Shown: positions 1 to 11,613, counted from the first letter of the stretch. The stretch is DNA of 64,000 nt from Blakeslea trispora (GCA_025331445.1 JAIWNE010000011.1:1-64000); one strand, 5' to 3'. Notes: generated from the sequence alone by a model not told the origin. Translations and numbers: made by a program.

Positions 1-249
1 TTCAGCTGAGCGATCAAATAACGCTACTAGCATCGTATTGGGTACCACCTGAACATGAATATCAATTGTGGGTGATGTTGCACAGGGCGATAAGAGTTCT
101 TCATTGGCTTCCTTGTCTGGTTGTTGGTCTGCCGGCAGATCAAAAGTGACTGAAGTCTTGCGCTCACCATGTATAGGAGAATCAAGCATACTTGAAGATT
201 CTTGTTGCTGCTGTTCTGATGAGGGGTAGACAATGATTGGTGAATCCAT
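1..249 (-). CDS. Hypothetical protein, N-terminal 83 codons (3' partial)
   Basis: An open frame of exactly 83 codons starts at the ATG at 249 (minus strand) and runs off the left edge of the window. It begins MDSPIIVYPSSEQQQQ and is rich in Ser, Gln, Pro and acidic residues, as in a disordered regulatory N-terminus. It then becomes more ordered (IDIHVQVVPNTMLVALFDRS), which looks like the entry into a folded domain. Codon content is protein-like and no stop interrupts it. I do not recognise the family. A longer open frame on the same strand in another register covers the region but is Lys/Ser/Phe-rich and looks like a shadow. The rest of the gene lies outside the window. Confidence 0.6.
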   Translation of the reverse strand, partial: MDSPIIVYPSSEQQQQESSSMLDSPIHGERKTSVTFDLPADQQPDKEANEELLSPCATSPTIDIHVQVVPNTMLVALFDRSAE

Positions 250-2763
250 GGATTGAATTGACTAATAAAGTAAAATGACCAGCAAAATATTGAAAAAGAA
301 GTGGAAAAAAACTCGGGCGCTTTTTTTTTTTTATAATGCAAGAAAATTTAAAGTTTATGCTTTTCCCGTAAGAAATTCCAAATACATTTTGTTCCACTAT
401 CTATCTATGGGAAATTTAAATATAGAACTTTTCCTCTATCTTCAACTTTGCAAATAGTAATAAATACCAAATGGCAGTTTTAAGTCTATCGTACGAAGCA
501 GATTTAGAAGAGTTTTGAGACGAAAACAAGACTGGGTGTCTCAGAACCATGTTCACAGTCAAGAGGCGTGGGGATCCATTTGTCTCGTCATCAGCTGTAA
601 ACTGAGAGGAATTGTACCATTTATTCTTATAAAACACTCTGTTTTCGCCATGTTTGATTGATTTCTTCTAAAAAAGAAAGCACGCCTCAATTTCCAAAAT
701 TCATGCTCTTATTAAGTTGATGCTTAATTGGTGTTTTCTTGGTTTCTGCACAACAATTAAATGGCTTTCATGGTATCAAAATCAGAACGCACAGCTGTAG
801 AAAAGCTATTGGGTTTACCTCAAGTGTTTATGTCTTGTTTTTTTTTTATCTAATTTTGATGCTAATGTACATATAAAGAGTGTAAGCACTTTTAGAATTG
901 ATTTCATGCTTGACATCAAAGCTATCTTACTTCTAACTTTGATCAAAGACAATTCTTTTTTGAAATATCGTTTCTTTTTGGCCTCTAAGTGTTCTATTGC
1001 ATGGCCAATCATAAGCCGAGTAAGCTACCTTAATTAAATTAAGAAACTGTATTACAGACATTTTCTATAGGTCTGTGCTGTTTTTTCAAGTCAAGTGTAA
1101 AGTTGGAGTATTATGTTTGCATGTAAAGCTCCTTGGCAAGGGAGAGGAGAGTTAAACTAATAGCAAGTAGAGTGTAAGGGATTGTATGTGACACTCTTTC
1201 ATCTATTCATAAGAAAAGATACTTGATGCCAAAATCTTTTTCTTCAATACACATTCCATGCTGAAACCATAGAACGCTGATGTGTATGACCAGGCTTGAT
1301 TGCAAGACGAATTATTTATGTTCTGAGGGAGGCAACTTAATATGAATCGTAAAAATACGTCACAAGTTGTCTTGCTGAGGCCAACTTTTCTTTTATTTTC
1401 TTTCCGAACCTCAAAGCTTGTTAATTCTATATTTTGGTTTCTTCTTATAAGAGGTAGAATGGTAATATGTTCCTGACGCAAATTCATTGTTTTATATATA
1501 AAAAGAACTACATCAGCATGCCAATTAAGGAAACGTTATTCAATATCCATCTCTTTCCCCGATTAAACAGGAAACTGTCCATTGAATTTGAAGCATGGTC
1601 ATATAGCGTATTTGCAGGTCTATTATTTACGGTCATCGGATGTATTATGAAAGGTACAGTCTTTCTATAATCAATTTGTAACACTTTGAAATTCCATATT
1701 ATCAATGCATCACTTCCCTATACAGAGCGATCATATGTATTTGTGTCAGGAGTGACTACGAATAGAATGGAGAGCTTGTAGGTCGGTAGAACCAGTAAAC
1801 TTTGGAAGCTTCGATACAAATCAAAATGTAATCATGAGAAAAGACAAAGAAAAAGAGCAATTTTCTATCTATTTTTGGGTTTATATCATTAAATAATAGA
1901 CCGATTTTATTGCTATTGCAGTCATAAAAGGCATATGCTGACTGGTTATAAGATGATTGCTCTTACTCAAGTTCGTTTGTGTTGTCAGTCATTCAATTCA
2001 TAAGCAACCAAATCATCAAACTATTGTTCGAACTGAGGCTAAATAGAGCAATATTGAATTTTGCAATAAAATGTTGTTTTGCTTGAATCTGCTTTTTTAC
2101 CTCGGTCATGCGACTGCAAATCATTCTTTGACTATAAACAAGGAGGATGGTGTAACTTGATGTAAGCCCCACATATTGAGATTAGTGAGCAAGCTTAAAA
2201 CAGAAGCACCGTATCACTTGCATTGTGCATGCTCACTCTCTTGACAACGCCTCGTATCCCTTATAAGCTTATTCCTCTCCTTCTTTCAAGTACATAGCTT
2301 TATCAATAAATGCATTCAAGTGTCAGCAAAAATAGAGTCGACAGTTGACGTAGCATAAGTTTACGGAAAATGCTCATATTGTTTCAAAGAAGTTTATTGT
2401 CGTCATCAACTCTTCATTATAATTTGGTGTCTATTTAGCTTATGGATTGTATCTATTTGACCTTTCTTTTTTTTACTTTTTTTGCTAGTCAATGTCATGC
2501 TTTCAATCGAGAGTACATTTAGTGTTGCCATCTTTTTTTTTTTTTTTATTACCATTTCGATTACTTTATTTGGCTATCATTAATTCGATTTATCTTTTTT
2601 TTTTCTCCAGTCTTACGCGATGATTATATCATAGCATATGATTTCCTCTAAAAAAAAAAAGTTAAACTCGCGGAAACCCTTGAACCTATTTTTTTTGTTG
2701 GATAAAATCCAGTTGTTCTCTTCAGTCTTTTCTGATTTTCCTTAAAAGAATAAAAAACTGATC
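250..2763. other. Long intergenic stretch, no convincing gene
   Basis: About 2.5 kb without a supported gene. It contains many T-runs (for example near 2530-2550 and 2596-2606) typical of fungal promoter and 3'-flanking DNA. One small plus-strand ORF (ATG at 1518, stop at 1670, 50 aa) ends in a hydrophobic segment like a membrane helix (SVFAGLLFTVIGCIM) directly followed by a GTACAG donor-like site. It could be a lone first exon or a relic, but no partner exon was found. Confidence 0.5.
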
Positions 2764-4401
2764 ATGTCAAAAAGCTTAAGGAAAAAGGTTGTCAAACAAC
2801 AAAGCAGACTTGCTGCATTAGACCTGTTGGGTACACCAGCAACGTCTGAGGTTGAATCAGATGCAGAATCAGAATCTTCTTCAGTCCTTGGTGATTCTGT
2901 CTTGCCTGATGTGAACGAAGCAGTGTTGGAAGATGATATAAGACATTGCGTGAATGAGTTGGGTGAAAAGAGAACAAGGTAAATAAACAATGCTTTTTTG
3001 TTTGTTTTGTCATGCTTATTCCAGTCTTTCGATAGCTCAAGAGAAGCAGCATTAACTAATCTATCTAAATTGATGCGACATTACTATTGTGGCTCCTTTT
3101 TTGACAACAACTCATCAGCACAGGAAGCTCTGGTACAATTACTCCTTCGGTTAGTACGAAAGCCAGGTACGACTCAAGAAGCAGTCTTGGCTGCAAAGGC
3201 TATTGGCCTGGCTTTTGTCAATGCAGGTGAACAATCCGACAGTGAACAAGAATCGTTGTATGCAATGGTGCTTCCCTACCTTAAGCAAGTCATTCAGGAT
3301 TCAAATGAAATCGAATTAAAATGTCAGGTAAGATAGTAGATATTGAAGAAAATCCTTGTTTTTTAATACGATTGTGCATATAGGCAATTGACACATTGGC
3401 TACAGTGACATTTGCTGCAGCCTCAACATCAAGTACAAAAGGAGCATTAGATTATCTTTACAAGATTCTGATTTCCAATGCTTCTCAAATACAACCTGAC
3501 GAATTGAAACTATCAAGCAATGATGTCTTGCTTATATTGGAAGCCACCTTACGAGCTTATGGTTTGCTATATGCATCTGTGTTTGGTGAAGGTCGGCATA
3601 ATATTGATGCCGCTTGGGACGAATGGCAATCGTACGTATCTTTCTTTTTTTTGTATAACTTTGATCTAATTAATTTTTCCAAAAAAAAAAAGTGCTATGC
3701 CTGCTCATTTAGACTTATTAGAATCGAGATCTAAAGATGTACGTGTAGCAGCTGGAGAAAATGTGGCCCTTATGTATGAGTGTTCACATGCAACTAAAGC
3801 CAAGGTAAATGAACATACATTTATTGTTATATGGAACAAGGAAAGATCGACTGTTTTCTTTACAGGGACAGATAGACGAAACAGAGGAAGAAGAACAGGA
3901 AGATATGTCAGAATATGAAGAGTTGGATGATTTGATAGATATCTTGCAACGCCTAGCAAGCGATAGTAGTCGCCATGTCAACAAACAAGACAGAAAAGAA
4001 CAAAAAAGTGCATTCCGCGATATTCTCAAAAGCGTTCAGACAGGCCATCGACCTAGAGAACGCATCAAATTAGGAGGGCAGCGTCTTATTTTTCGTGGTT
4101 GGGGTAAAGTTATTTTTGATAGAAAAAGAAAAGAAAACGAAACTCATTCTTCATAGCTCAAATCATTGAGTTGCATGCATTTCGGTCTATTCTTGGTGCA
4201 GGCTTGGCTAATCATTTTGAAAGCAACGGTCTCGTTCAAGGCGTATTTGACAGTAGTATAGATGATAGCGATTCAGATGGCTTCGAATCTAATAATATAG
4301 ACAGCAGTGTAGAAGATATTCCAGAGAGCGAACTAGGTACACTGGAATCAACAAAGAGTATGAACCGCTCAAAGCATGCAAAGAAATATAAAGATTATTG
4401 A
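2764..4401 (+). CDS. IFRD-family (interferon-related developmental regulator-like) protein, 449 aa
   Basis: Six exons give one 449-residue frame: 2764-2978, 3036-3327, 3384-3631, 3693-3804, 3866-4103, 4157-4401. The N-terminus is basic then Ser/Glu-rich (to about residue 60). The middle is helical repeat-like sequence (SSREAALTNLSKLMRHYY..., QEALVQLLLRLVRK..., GENVALMYECS) as in the armadillo-like IFRD N-terminal domain. The C-terminal part carries the IFRD_C signature (RGWAQIIELHAFRSILGAG), which spans the last intron and fixes its boundaries. Family members (human IFRD1/IFRD2) act as nuclear co-regulators and ribosome-associated translational repressors; the fungal role is inferred only. 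Introns are 52-61 bp with GTAAG/GTACG-like donors. Length matches the family (about 440-480 aa). Frame continuity across all five junctions makes the model reliable. Confidence 0.88.
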
Positions 4402-4463
4402 TTTGTTTGTTTATAATAATACTGAAAAAAAAGTTATCTTGTACAATTATTAAACTATCTTCT

Positions 4464-5053
4464 TTACACAAGGTGAACAACACTGATAGTTAAAAAGGCA
4501 ATAAGAAAAGCATATTGCACAAAAGGAGTGATTCGATGAGCAAAAGAGGATGAGCTAGTTGTACTTGAAGAAGGTGCACTAGCAGTATGTTGAACAGAGC
4601 TAGTTGTACTTGAAGGTTGAAGGCTAGCAGAAGTAGATGGCAACATTGAGCTGGAGGTAGTAGGTACAGCTACACAAACCGAAGCAGCTACCCCACTCTG
4701 TTGAGCTGCTAATGCAGCATAGGTTGGACAAAGATTATAGCATTGAAGAATTAAGTTCTGATGTTATGTCAGTATGGATACAATATTTAAAATAAAGAAT
4801 GAGCCCTTTTATTTTATTTTTTACCTGAGATTTACATTGACATGTGTAATCTACTGGACCACATTTAGCAAGTTCAGTTTCTTCGTTCTTTTTACATAAT
4901 TGAAAGCTATTAATGACATATCGTTATTAGTAGTGAGTTTATGATATTTTCTACAGTGGTTGCTTACTTTGCTTCAGCGGCACAACTTTGAGCATGCACA
5001 AAGAAAGCAGCAAGTTGAAATAAAAGAAGACCAGTAACCAAAATAGTGTGCAT
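4464..5053 (-). CDS. Secreted, probably GPI-anchored Ser/Thr-rich protein, 153 aa
   Basis: Three exons (5053-4968, 4906-4825, 4757-4464) form a 153-residue protein. It starts with a clear signal peptide (MHTILVTGLLLFQLAAFFVHA). A small Cys-containing domain follows (eight Cys; motifs NFQLCKK, CGPVDYTCQC, CYNLCP), reminiscent of CFEM-like cell-surface domains but not a confident match. Next comes a Ser/Thr stalk and a hydrophobic C-terminal tail (VQYAFLIAFLTISVVHLV) typical of GPI attachment signals. It is expected at the plasma membrane or cell wall. Both splice junctions keep frame with GTAAGC and GTAAAA donors. The Cys pattern could equally be a lineage-specific small Cys-rich domain. It lies tail-to-tail with the IFRD gene, 62 bp apart. 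Confidence 0.8.
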
Positions 5054-5289
5054 CTCAAATGGACAAAGAAAGAGAAAGAAACGAGAAATGAGGCAAAGCT
5101 TTTTATATAGTTTATCACCTCCTATCGTCCAAGTAACCCTGATGCCTCCTTTATTTTTCTCTTTGTCTTTTCATACATTATGAAATGCATAAAGTTCATG
5201 TAAGACAGCAACAAACATTCATCTCAAACTTTTTCGCTTTTGCCCCTTTTTTCTTTTTTTTTTTAAAGAGAAGAAAAGGTATTGTTTAT

Positions 5290-6639
5290 TTAGTGCACAG
5301 GTTCAAGTTGAACCGATCTAAATTCTGCTTCAAAATCTACTGAATGAGCTGCCCAAGCTACACAATAGTGTGCAGATAATAAACGCCATTCTTCAAGCTC
5401 ATCCAACATCTCTAGTCTGGCGATTCTATTAAGAACTAGATTAGACAACAATCGAACCTTGAAAAAAAGATTCTATTTTACCTTGTCATTTCCGATGGAT
5501 CCAAACAACAATCGTGAATCTTATTGATATCTATTGCTTTAGCACTTTGCCATCCAAGCTCTTTGAAGCGATTTTCTTGATGTATCAAGTCAGGAAAGGC
5601 ATGTATTCCTTTCAAATCAATATCTCGATTCTTTAGATTGCGAATCATCATTTGACCAAAAGCATCGTTAGGCTTTATTTGCTCGTACAGACCAAACATG
5701 GCATTTTTCATTGTCTTGGTAATCCACTGTAAGATACAGTTAGCATCTTCTGGAGGCAGATAGATAAAGACGCATTCTGACAGAAACAAGGTGGGCAATC
5801 TATATAGCTTGAGTTGTTAGTTTTTAAAGAAAAAAAAATAGGGTTTCTTTCTGACTTCCTTCAAACTTACTCAAGATCAAGACCAGAAGCTACCAGCTGT
5901 TGTGACACCTCTGACCATTTTCTCAAATCACCACCAAGCAAGCAGTATTGATCACTCTTCAAATCTATACCACCACGTTCTATCCTTACGGAACCCTCCA
6001 AGAGGTCGCTGAGTTGTTTGCGTCTCTTGATGGTCATTGCTTTTTTCATTGTAATTTCGGGAAAATCCACCTCGAAATACCGATCAAGATAATCTGATAC
6101 TGGATTACCGTTATGGCGAAGATGACCAGCCTATCTAGCCTTCATTAGAGAGTCATTGAGAAACCATTGGACTTTCTAGTTACAGAAAGTATTCTCTCTC
6201 CTTTTTTTTTTTTTACCTTGATATTGAAATATCTCGTATCAAACCCTGATCCTAAGGCAACAATCTGCTTTTTGATTGGACCAACCAAGCTTAGGAACTG
6301 AGATACAATCGAATCAAGCGCAAAGCATCGAATAAAGGTGCCTAAGGCAGATTTTAAGAAAAATCATGTATGAGTTTGTAAATAAAGTATGTCAATACAT
6401 TGTTACTTTTCAGTACCTCGGTTAATAATGGGAGAACGTCGAACTGGCTTCTTGACAAACAGATGAACAAAAGGATCTTGAATGTAATTCAAAGAAACTG
6501 CAGACCTGTCATGACTCAGCTTTTTGCCTATCATTCTCATTCGCTCTTATAGTGCTTACATTCGACTCACAGTAGCATCGTCGTTTGTACCTCTGACAAT
6601 ATCATCGTTAGTCTGCATGTTGCACATGTTCATCTGCAT
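5290..6639 (-). CDS. PPM1: Leucine carboxyl methyltransferase 1 (PP2A C-subunit methyltransferase), 335 aa
   Basis: Six exons (6639-6560, 6505-6417, 6341-6217, 6130-5871, 5799-5482, 5425-5290) give 335 residues. This enzyme uses SAM to methylate the C-terminal leucine carboxyl of PP2A-family catalytic subunits, controlling holoenzyme assembly. Motifs seen in order: N-terminal VRGTNDDATVSR; SAM-binding ALGSGFDTRYF; VDFPE; LLGGDLRKW; SECVFIYLPPE; FGQMMIRNL; and the C-terminal HYCVAWAAHS resembling the family's HYCLCWA ending. Length is as in human LCMT1 (334 aa). The first junction was chosen because the alternative in-frame reading through 6540-6510 would insert unrelated residues between VSRM and SAVSLNYIQDPF. 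The gene diverges from the TRMT61B-like gene across 131 bp. Confidence 0.93.
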
Positions 6640-6770
6640 ATTTGAAAAAATAAAATAAAATAGATAAAGAAAAAAAAAAACTCTATTCAAGTTCCGTTGA
6701 AGTTCTCGGAAAAAGAGAGAGAGAGAGAGAAAAAGGAGGAGAGGAAGATCTTTCTTGATCAAAGAGCAAA
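6640..6770. promoter_or_regulatory. Bidirectional promoter interval between two methyltransferase genes
   Basis: Only 131 bp separate the start codons of the divergent PPM1 and TRMT61B-like genes, so both promoters must lie here or extend into coding DNA. The interval contains an A-run (about 6661-6680) and a GA-repeat tract (about 6715-6731), common in fungal nucleosome-depleted regions. No specific factor site is claimed. Confidence 0.55.
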
Positions 6771-7864
6771 ATGATGTTCTTAAGAAACCACTCGATCAAC
6801 TCGCTAAAGGGAGCATGTAAACAGCTTCGTTATTATAGTTTCTTTGAACAAGGTGACTTTTGTATGCTGCGTCAACTAAAGACCAACAAAAAAATGTTTG
6901 TTGGGCCTCTAGAAGAAGCAGGTGAGCGAGGTCTTCGAGGTGGCAAAATAACACATGCTGACATTGTCGGAAAGAAACCAAGATCTATCATCAGCACACA
7001 AGATGGTAGGCCAAAAAAGAAAAAAAAATTTATGCTCTTACTCATGGTCTACAAGATAGCTATAAATATATGGTTCATTTCCCTACACTTGAAGAGTAAG
7101 ACTTTGGTCATCGCCTATAGTTATACCATGCTCTGACAAATTCACACTAGATATGTCACCAATGTACCAAGAGCATGTACGCCTATTTATCCCAAAGATG
7201 CTGCTACCATTGTAAGAGACAAAGTCTCACAAAAGAAAAGAAAAAACCTAATTCGTTATGTAAGGTACACTTATTAGATTTGGAGCCAGGACACCGTGTA
7301 CTAGAAGCAGGTACCGGTAATGGATCTTTAACTTTATATATGGCTAGAGCTATCTTTGATGGTAATGGCGGTACTAGCCATATTGATACATTTGACATCC
7401 GTGAAGCACACTCAAACACAGCAAGGAAGCACATTGCGCGATACTCACGCGGAAAATACAGTAACATGGTTCAATGTCATGTAGGAGCAGTTGCTGACCA
7501 ACTCCCGATGCTTTCTGAGCCTGATGAACAGTACGATGCTATTGCATTAGATATGCCAGAACCCAATGACCAAATTCCTCGTCTTTTACCTTATTTGAAA
7601 AACGATCGATTTATCGTCTGTTATTTACCTAATATGACTCAAGTCCTCTCTTTGGCTGATCAGATTCTAGAGCTACCTTTAGTCATGGAAGCTTGTCTTG
7701 AGGCAGAATGGAAGGAGTGGGAAGTCCGAGCCACACATATTAGAAGTCGGTTGTTGGATAGTGATGGGAAACCGGATGCATGGGTATGTAGACCAAAGAA
7801 TTTTGATGTGAAAGGTCACACTGCCTTCCTTGTCAAGTTAAGAAAATCAGGTGCTATCCTATAA
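6771..7864 (+). CDS. TRMT61B: Mitochondrial tRNA (adenine58-N1)-methyltransferase, TRMT61B-like; one reading-frame break
   Basis: Segments 6771-7005, about 7028-7095, 7151-7211 and 7265-7864 read as one protein. It starts with a basic, acid-poor stretch (MMFLRNHSINSLKGACKQLRYYS) fitting a mitochondrial presequence. Then come GKITHADIVGKKPRSII, TPIYPKDAATIV, the SAM-binding loop LEAGTGNGSLT, ALDMPEP, and the terminal GHTAFLVKLRKSG characteristic of TRMT61B-type enzymes, which make m1A58 in tRNA. Introns 7096-7150 and 7212-7264 are normal. Between STQDG (about 7005) and IYALTHG (7028) the frame shifts by -1 across CCA-AAA-AAG followed by nine A. A real intron there would be only 14 nt. An indel in the A-run, or -1 frameshifting at A-AAA-AAG, both fit. 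A second in-frame ATG lies at 6774. Confidence 0.85.
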
Positions 7865-7986
7865 ATAAAGAAAAAGTATATTCAATTATGATTTCAATGT
7901 GTGTCCTAATCGTTTCTAAAAAAGAAAAAAAAAAGTGTTTTCCTATCTCTCGCTTTTTCTCTTCTTCTTTAATTATCCTTCATACG

Positions 7987-8172
7987 ATGCCGCCTATCGG
8001 TCAGTTTAAGAAACACACATTGGATATGTCTGTGGAAGAATACGATACCTCTCATTCATCTGTCAAAAAGATACCCTTTGTACCTGTCACAGATCATTCA
8101 CAGCGTACAGGCAGATTAGTGTCTTATATCTCTTCTATGGTAGGCTATATTGATTCTCTTGCGCCTCTTTAA
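7987..8172 (+). CDS. Small hypothetical protein, 61 aa
   Basis: An uninterrupted ORF starts at the ATG at 7987 (MPPIGQFKKHTLDMSVEEYD) and ends at the TAA at 8172. It lies 122 bp downstream of the TRMT61B-like gene on the same strand and is preceded by a CT/T-rich leader (7940-7980) like those of neighbouring genes. Composition is balanced and protein-like, with no transmembrane segment or recognised domain. The open frame extends upstream to 7888, but that part is Lys/Phe-rich and looks untranslated. It could be a small conserved protein or a chance ORF. Confidence 0.5.
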   Translation: MPPIGQFKKHTLDMSVEEYDTSHSSVKKIPFVPVTDHSQRTGRLVSYISSMVGYIDSLAPL

Positions 8173-8428
8173 GCTAATTGTCTCTAATTATTCGTCAAAC
8201 TTCAATATAGCAATATCAAAGAATGAATCAAAAAGATTGCTTTGCAAGTAACGGTGGTAACAATAACAATACATTGTCTTGGTTTAAAAATTAGCAAAGT
8301 TACACACGCTCATCATGCGTTGAAAAATAAAAAACTGAGTTTTCTTTAAACATTATTGCTTTTCACCTTTTCTTACACTAACCCCCCCCCCTTTCTTCTT
8401 GATAATAAATATCACTTTTTTTTAAACT

Positions 8429-9151
8429 ATGGCCACTGTTTCATTAGCAAGACAAAACTTTAAAGAAGTTACAGAAAATGCAATCAATCAACAGATCCAA
8501 ATGCATCAAATGGCACAGCACACTTATTTAGCTGCTTCTGCTTATTTTAATCACTGCGAAGCTGCTTTGCCTGTAAGCAATATACATACATATATCTATT
8601 GATATCAAGGACTGACAACCTATCATCAGGGATTTACTAAATTTTTTCATGAGCGCGCTGAATATGAGGGTAAGGCAGCTGAACATTTGATCGATTATCT
8701 TGTTACTCGAGGTGGTGTTTGTAACATCCATGCTCTCCCTCAACCACTGGTAAGCTTTTTTGTCTTACGCGTTATCTATTTGACTTAAGAGAAAGCAGTA
8801 ACTGGATATTTTCTTGATCTTTAGAACGATTGGAAATCAGCTGTGAATGCTGTAGAGACTTGTTTAGCACTTGAAAAAGATGTCAACAAGTCATTATTGA
8901 ATTTGACTACGATCGCCTATAATGAATCAGATGCACATTTGAAGCATATCTTAAAGTAAGCGGTTTCTCCTGTAGTAACAAAACAGGTCTTAATATTCTG
9001 TTTGGATAGGGCTGGTCATTTAAAGGCTAAAGTCTACACCATTGAAAATGTTGTCAAAGGTCATACTCAGCTTAAGCGTGTTGGTGGAGAAGGCTTGGGT
9101 CTACATATGATAGACCAAGACTTGTACAAGCATGAAAAATTTACTGTTTAA
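8429..9151 (+). CDS. Ferritin (zygoferritin-type) subunit, 178 aa
   Basis: Four exons (8429-8572, 8630-8749, 8825-8955, 9010-9151) give 178 residues, the usual ferritin length. Helix signatures are clear: INQQIQMHQMAQHTYLAASAYF (helix A), HERAEYEGKAAEHLIDYLVTRGG (helix B and turn), WKSAVNAVETCLALEKDVNKSL (helix C), then the SDAHLKHILK region and helix D/E with GEGLGLHMID. Ferritins store iron as a 24-subunit cage; Mucorales are known to use ferritin. Compared with human H-chain ferroxidase ligands, E62- and E107-like residues appear kept. The positions equivalent to E27, H65 and Q141 look like His, Ala and Lys, so ferroxidase activity is doubtful. All three junctions preserve frame. Confidence 0.9.
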
Positions 9152-9604
9152 ATTGTTCTGTTTGTAGTTCCATGCTTTGACTTATTTTAATATCAGCAAA
9201 GGCATATAATATGCCTCATTTTTTACTGTTAACAAACAAATCAAAGATAAATGTCAGAGTTAAAAAAAAAAAAAAAAGAAGCCTTTCTTTTTGTTATCTA
9301 TCTTTTTTGAACGGAAGAGTTTTTTGTATACATTTAAAAGGCGGTAACTACAAGAGAATATAAACTTATTTTTTCAGGCATAACTATCAAACGAATACAT
9401 GTGTGCTCATCATGCTAGTCTTACTTTATGTGAATCTGGTTATTTTGACATGTAGCACACAAAGATCTTGATGACGAAGTGATTTGCGGGGTTTGATGCA
9501 GACACACTGTTTGATATGACGGCATAAATTAGAAAGTTCTACTTTATACTTTTTTTCTTCCTCTCTCTCTCTCTCTCTTTCTTGTCTCTTTTGTGCATAC
9601 AAAT
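9152..9604. other. Intergenic region upstream of the arrestin gene
   Basis: No gene seen. It contains an A15 run near 9262-9276 and, immediately upstream of the next start codon, T-rich sequence and a CT microsatellite (about 9561-9579), a common fungal core-promoter/5'UTR feature. Confidence 0.6.
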
Positions 9605-10847
9605 ATGCCTAATATTACAGATGCAATTACTGACTCAAGTAATATCACTCAAACAATTGGCAACTTGGCCCGTGCAGCTACCACACGTCGTCGTCACTCG
9701 ACACATATCAGTGGCCATTCTAATTCCTCTTCTTCCTTAACTGTACCTCAACCACCACAGCATACCAATGTAGCAGTTCCAAATAATCGCCTTTCTGGTG
9801 ATTTCTCTAGTAGCCATTCTCAAATCATTGCTACCACCATTGACCATACAAACAATAGACGATTGTCACAAGCTGGCTTAGTTGATATTCCCGCAAGTAC
9901 TTTGGTAATAGAATTTGATGGCGGCACACATGTGATTGTAAGACCCAATCGTATCATTCGAGGTAAAGTGGTATTGACTACAGCCGAGCGTCTCTATGTG
10001 ACACGGATCCGTATTAAAGTAAGTGTGTGTGCACATACAGAAAAAGAAGGAAGAACATTGCCAAGAGAATACTTTTGTACTCTCTTTTCTTTTGTATGTA
10101 AAAGAACAATCACCGACATAAAGTACTTGTGATTTCATCTAGTTTCGAGCCGAAGAAGTGGCCTTGGTTAAGATTGATGAGAGTGCAAGCGATAGTAAAA
10201 GTAGCGATCGCTTACACGAGACGATCACTACATTCTTCGATGTGGATTGGAAGCTTTGGGGAAGCGAGGCCACAGGTAACAGAGTTGCATGCAAACGAAG
10301 AAAGAGTCGGATGAGTTGATTACGTTTTTGCTTGTCGAATGCTTAGCCTATTCACAACCAGGGTGGAATGAACTAGAAGCCGGTAGATATGAATTCCCAT
10401 TTGCTCTGAAGGTAAGCAGTTGGATTGACATCATCTTTCTTAACGATCAATAGAAAAAGTCGGACTAAAATAAGGGCCTTTCTTTTTTTTTTTCTTGCTT
10501 TATTTGTTTCAAAAACAATAGTTCCCAAATGTCAACTACCCACCATCAATGGAAGAGCCGAAAGGTTTTAGTATTCGATATGTGTGGACTGCACAAACAG
10601 ATGGACCTGCTCTTCATTCTGGGGTAAAAAGCAGAGAATATTTGACACCTTACCGTCCGATCATTGTCTCAACACCGGGTAAATGATAATGCATGCCTAT
10701 ACTCTATCAAAAAAAAAGTTTAACCACCCATTCATTTAGATCGAGAATGGGATTTTAGAAAAACAGTGATGAGAGATAAGAAAGCCGTGTCATTTGAAGT
10801 GTTTGCCAAGTTGTTGAAGCAATCTTACTGTCCAGGTGAGTTAATCA

Positions 10848-10887
<40 letters not shown>

Positions 10888-11613
10888 ATAGACTGAACAA
10901 GAGGTTGATTAGATGAGCCTTTTTTGATGCATTTGAAACTATTTGCTGGACAGCCAGATGCTCGCATTACGTCTGTGCAGTTCAAATTCCGCAAGCATCA
11001 TGAAGGCAAAATGTTGGTTCAGAAAGGTACAGCTTTCAAAGAATATATTCGAACTGTACTTCAGGGACAGATTCCTATCGCTAGTTCAGAGCCTAAAGTA
11101 GAACAAGACATCTCATTTGATGTACCTACTCGACTGGTCTCTCCTTCCTTTGTCTCTCATCACACACGAGTGTTTTATGATCTTTTGTTCACGGTTACAG
11201 TAGATTTCGGCGGGCTATTCAAATCGACCCATACCTCTGAATTTACCATCCCTATTACGATTGCAAATTTGCCTTATGATCAATTATTGCGCATTCCTCA
11301 TTTGACAGCCATCGAATTCTACAAAACAAGCAAAGAGCCACCTCGTTTCTTTGAGCCTTCGCTAGAAGAGCCGCCCGAGCAGCCAACAGTATCGAATCAA
11401 ATGATGGGTACTATCCATCAAGCCTTGATGACATCTACACCACGCGAAGATCCCCCTAATTACTTTAGCATCCCTACTATACCACCACAGTTTGAGTTCG
11501 TTCGAGAGCGTAAAGAAAAGTCTATATATTTGACACGTGCTGCTAAAGGAGCTTATGGTGCTGAGCTTGGTGAAGCCATAGTGATTCCTGGTTTATTTGA
11601 TGAAAGTTGGTAG
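9605..11613 (+). CDS. Arrestin-domain protein (alpha-arrestin-like adaptor), 521 aa
   Basis: Six exons (9605-10018, 10143-10275, 10347-10411, 10522-10678, 10740-10835, 10913-11613) join without a frame break to 521 residues. Residues about 1-95 are a Ser/Thr/His/Asn-rich tail. The arrestin N-domain follows (LVIEFDGGTHVIVRPNRIIRGKVVL, then YEFPFALKFPNVNYPPSME and GFSIRYVWTAQ), as does the arrestin C-domain (LKLFAGQPDARITSVQFKF, IPITIANLPYDQLL). Fungal arrestin-related proteins recruit ubiquitin ligases to membrane transporters and receptors; an obvious PPxY motif was not seen. The exon 6 start was set by the acceptor at 10911-10912, giving DEPFLMHLKLF in frame. Intron 5 contains an A32 run. 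The ATG at 9605 follows a CT-rich leader. Confidence 0.88.
10854..10885 (+). repeat. A32 homopolymer inside an intron
   Basis: Thirty-two consecutive A residues lie inside intron 5 of the arrestin gene, just before the exon 6 acceptor. It is a likely length-variable site and a possible assembly uncertainty. Confidence 0.9.

Noticed and set aside
27..341. 104-codon minus-strand ORF at the left edge
   Set aside because: It overlaps a better-composed frame with an ATG at 249; its own sequence is Phe/Ser/Lys-rich and not protein-like.
7006..7019. 14-nt GT...AG interval as a real intron in the TRMT61B-like gene
   Set aside because: Far below the minimum spliceosomal intron length and unlike the 53-55 bp introns in the same gene.
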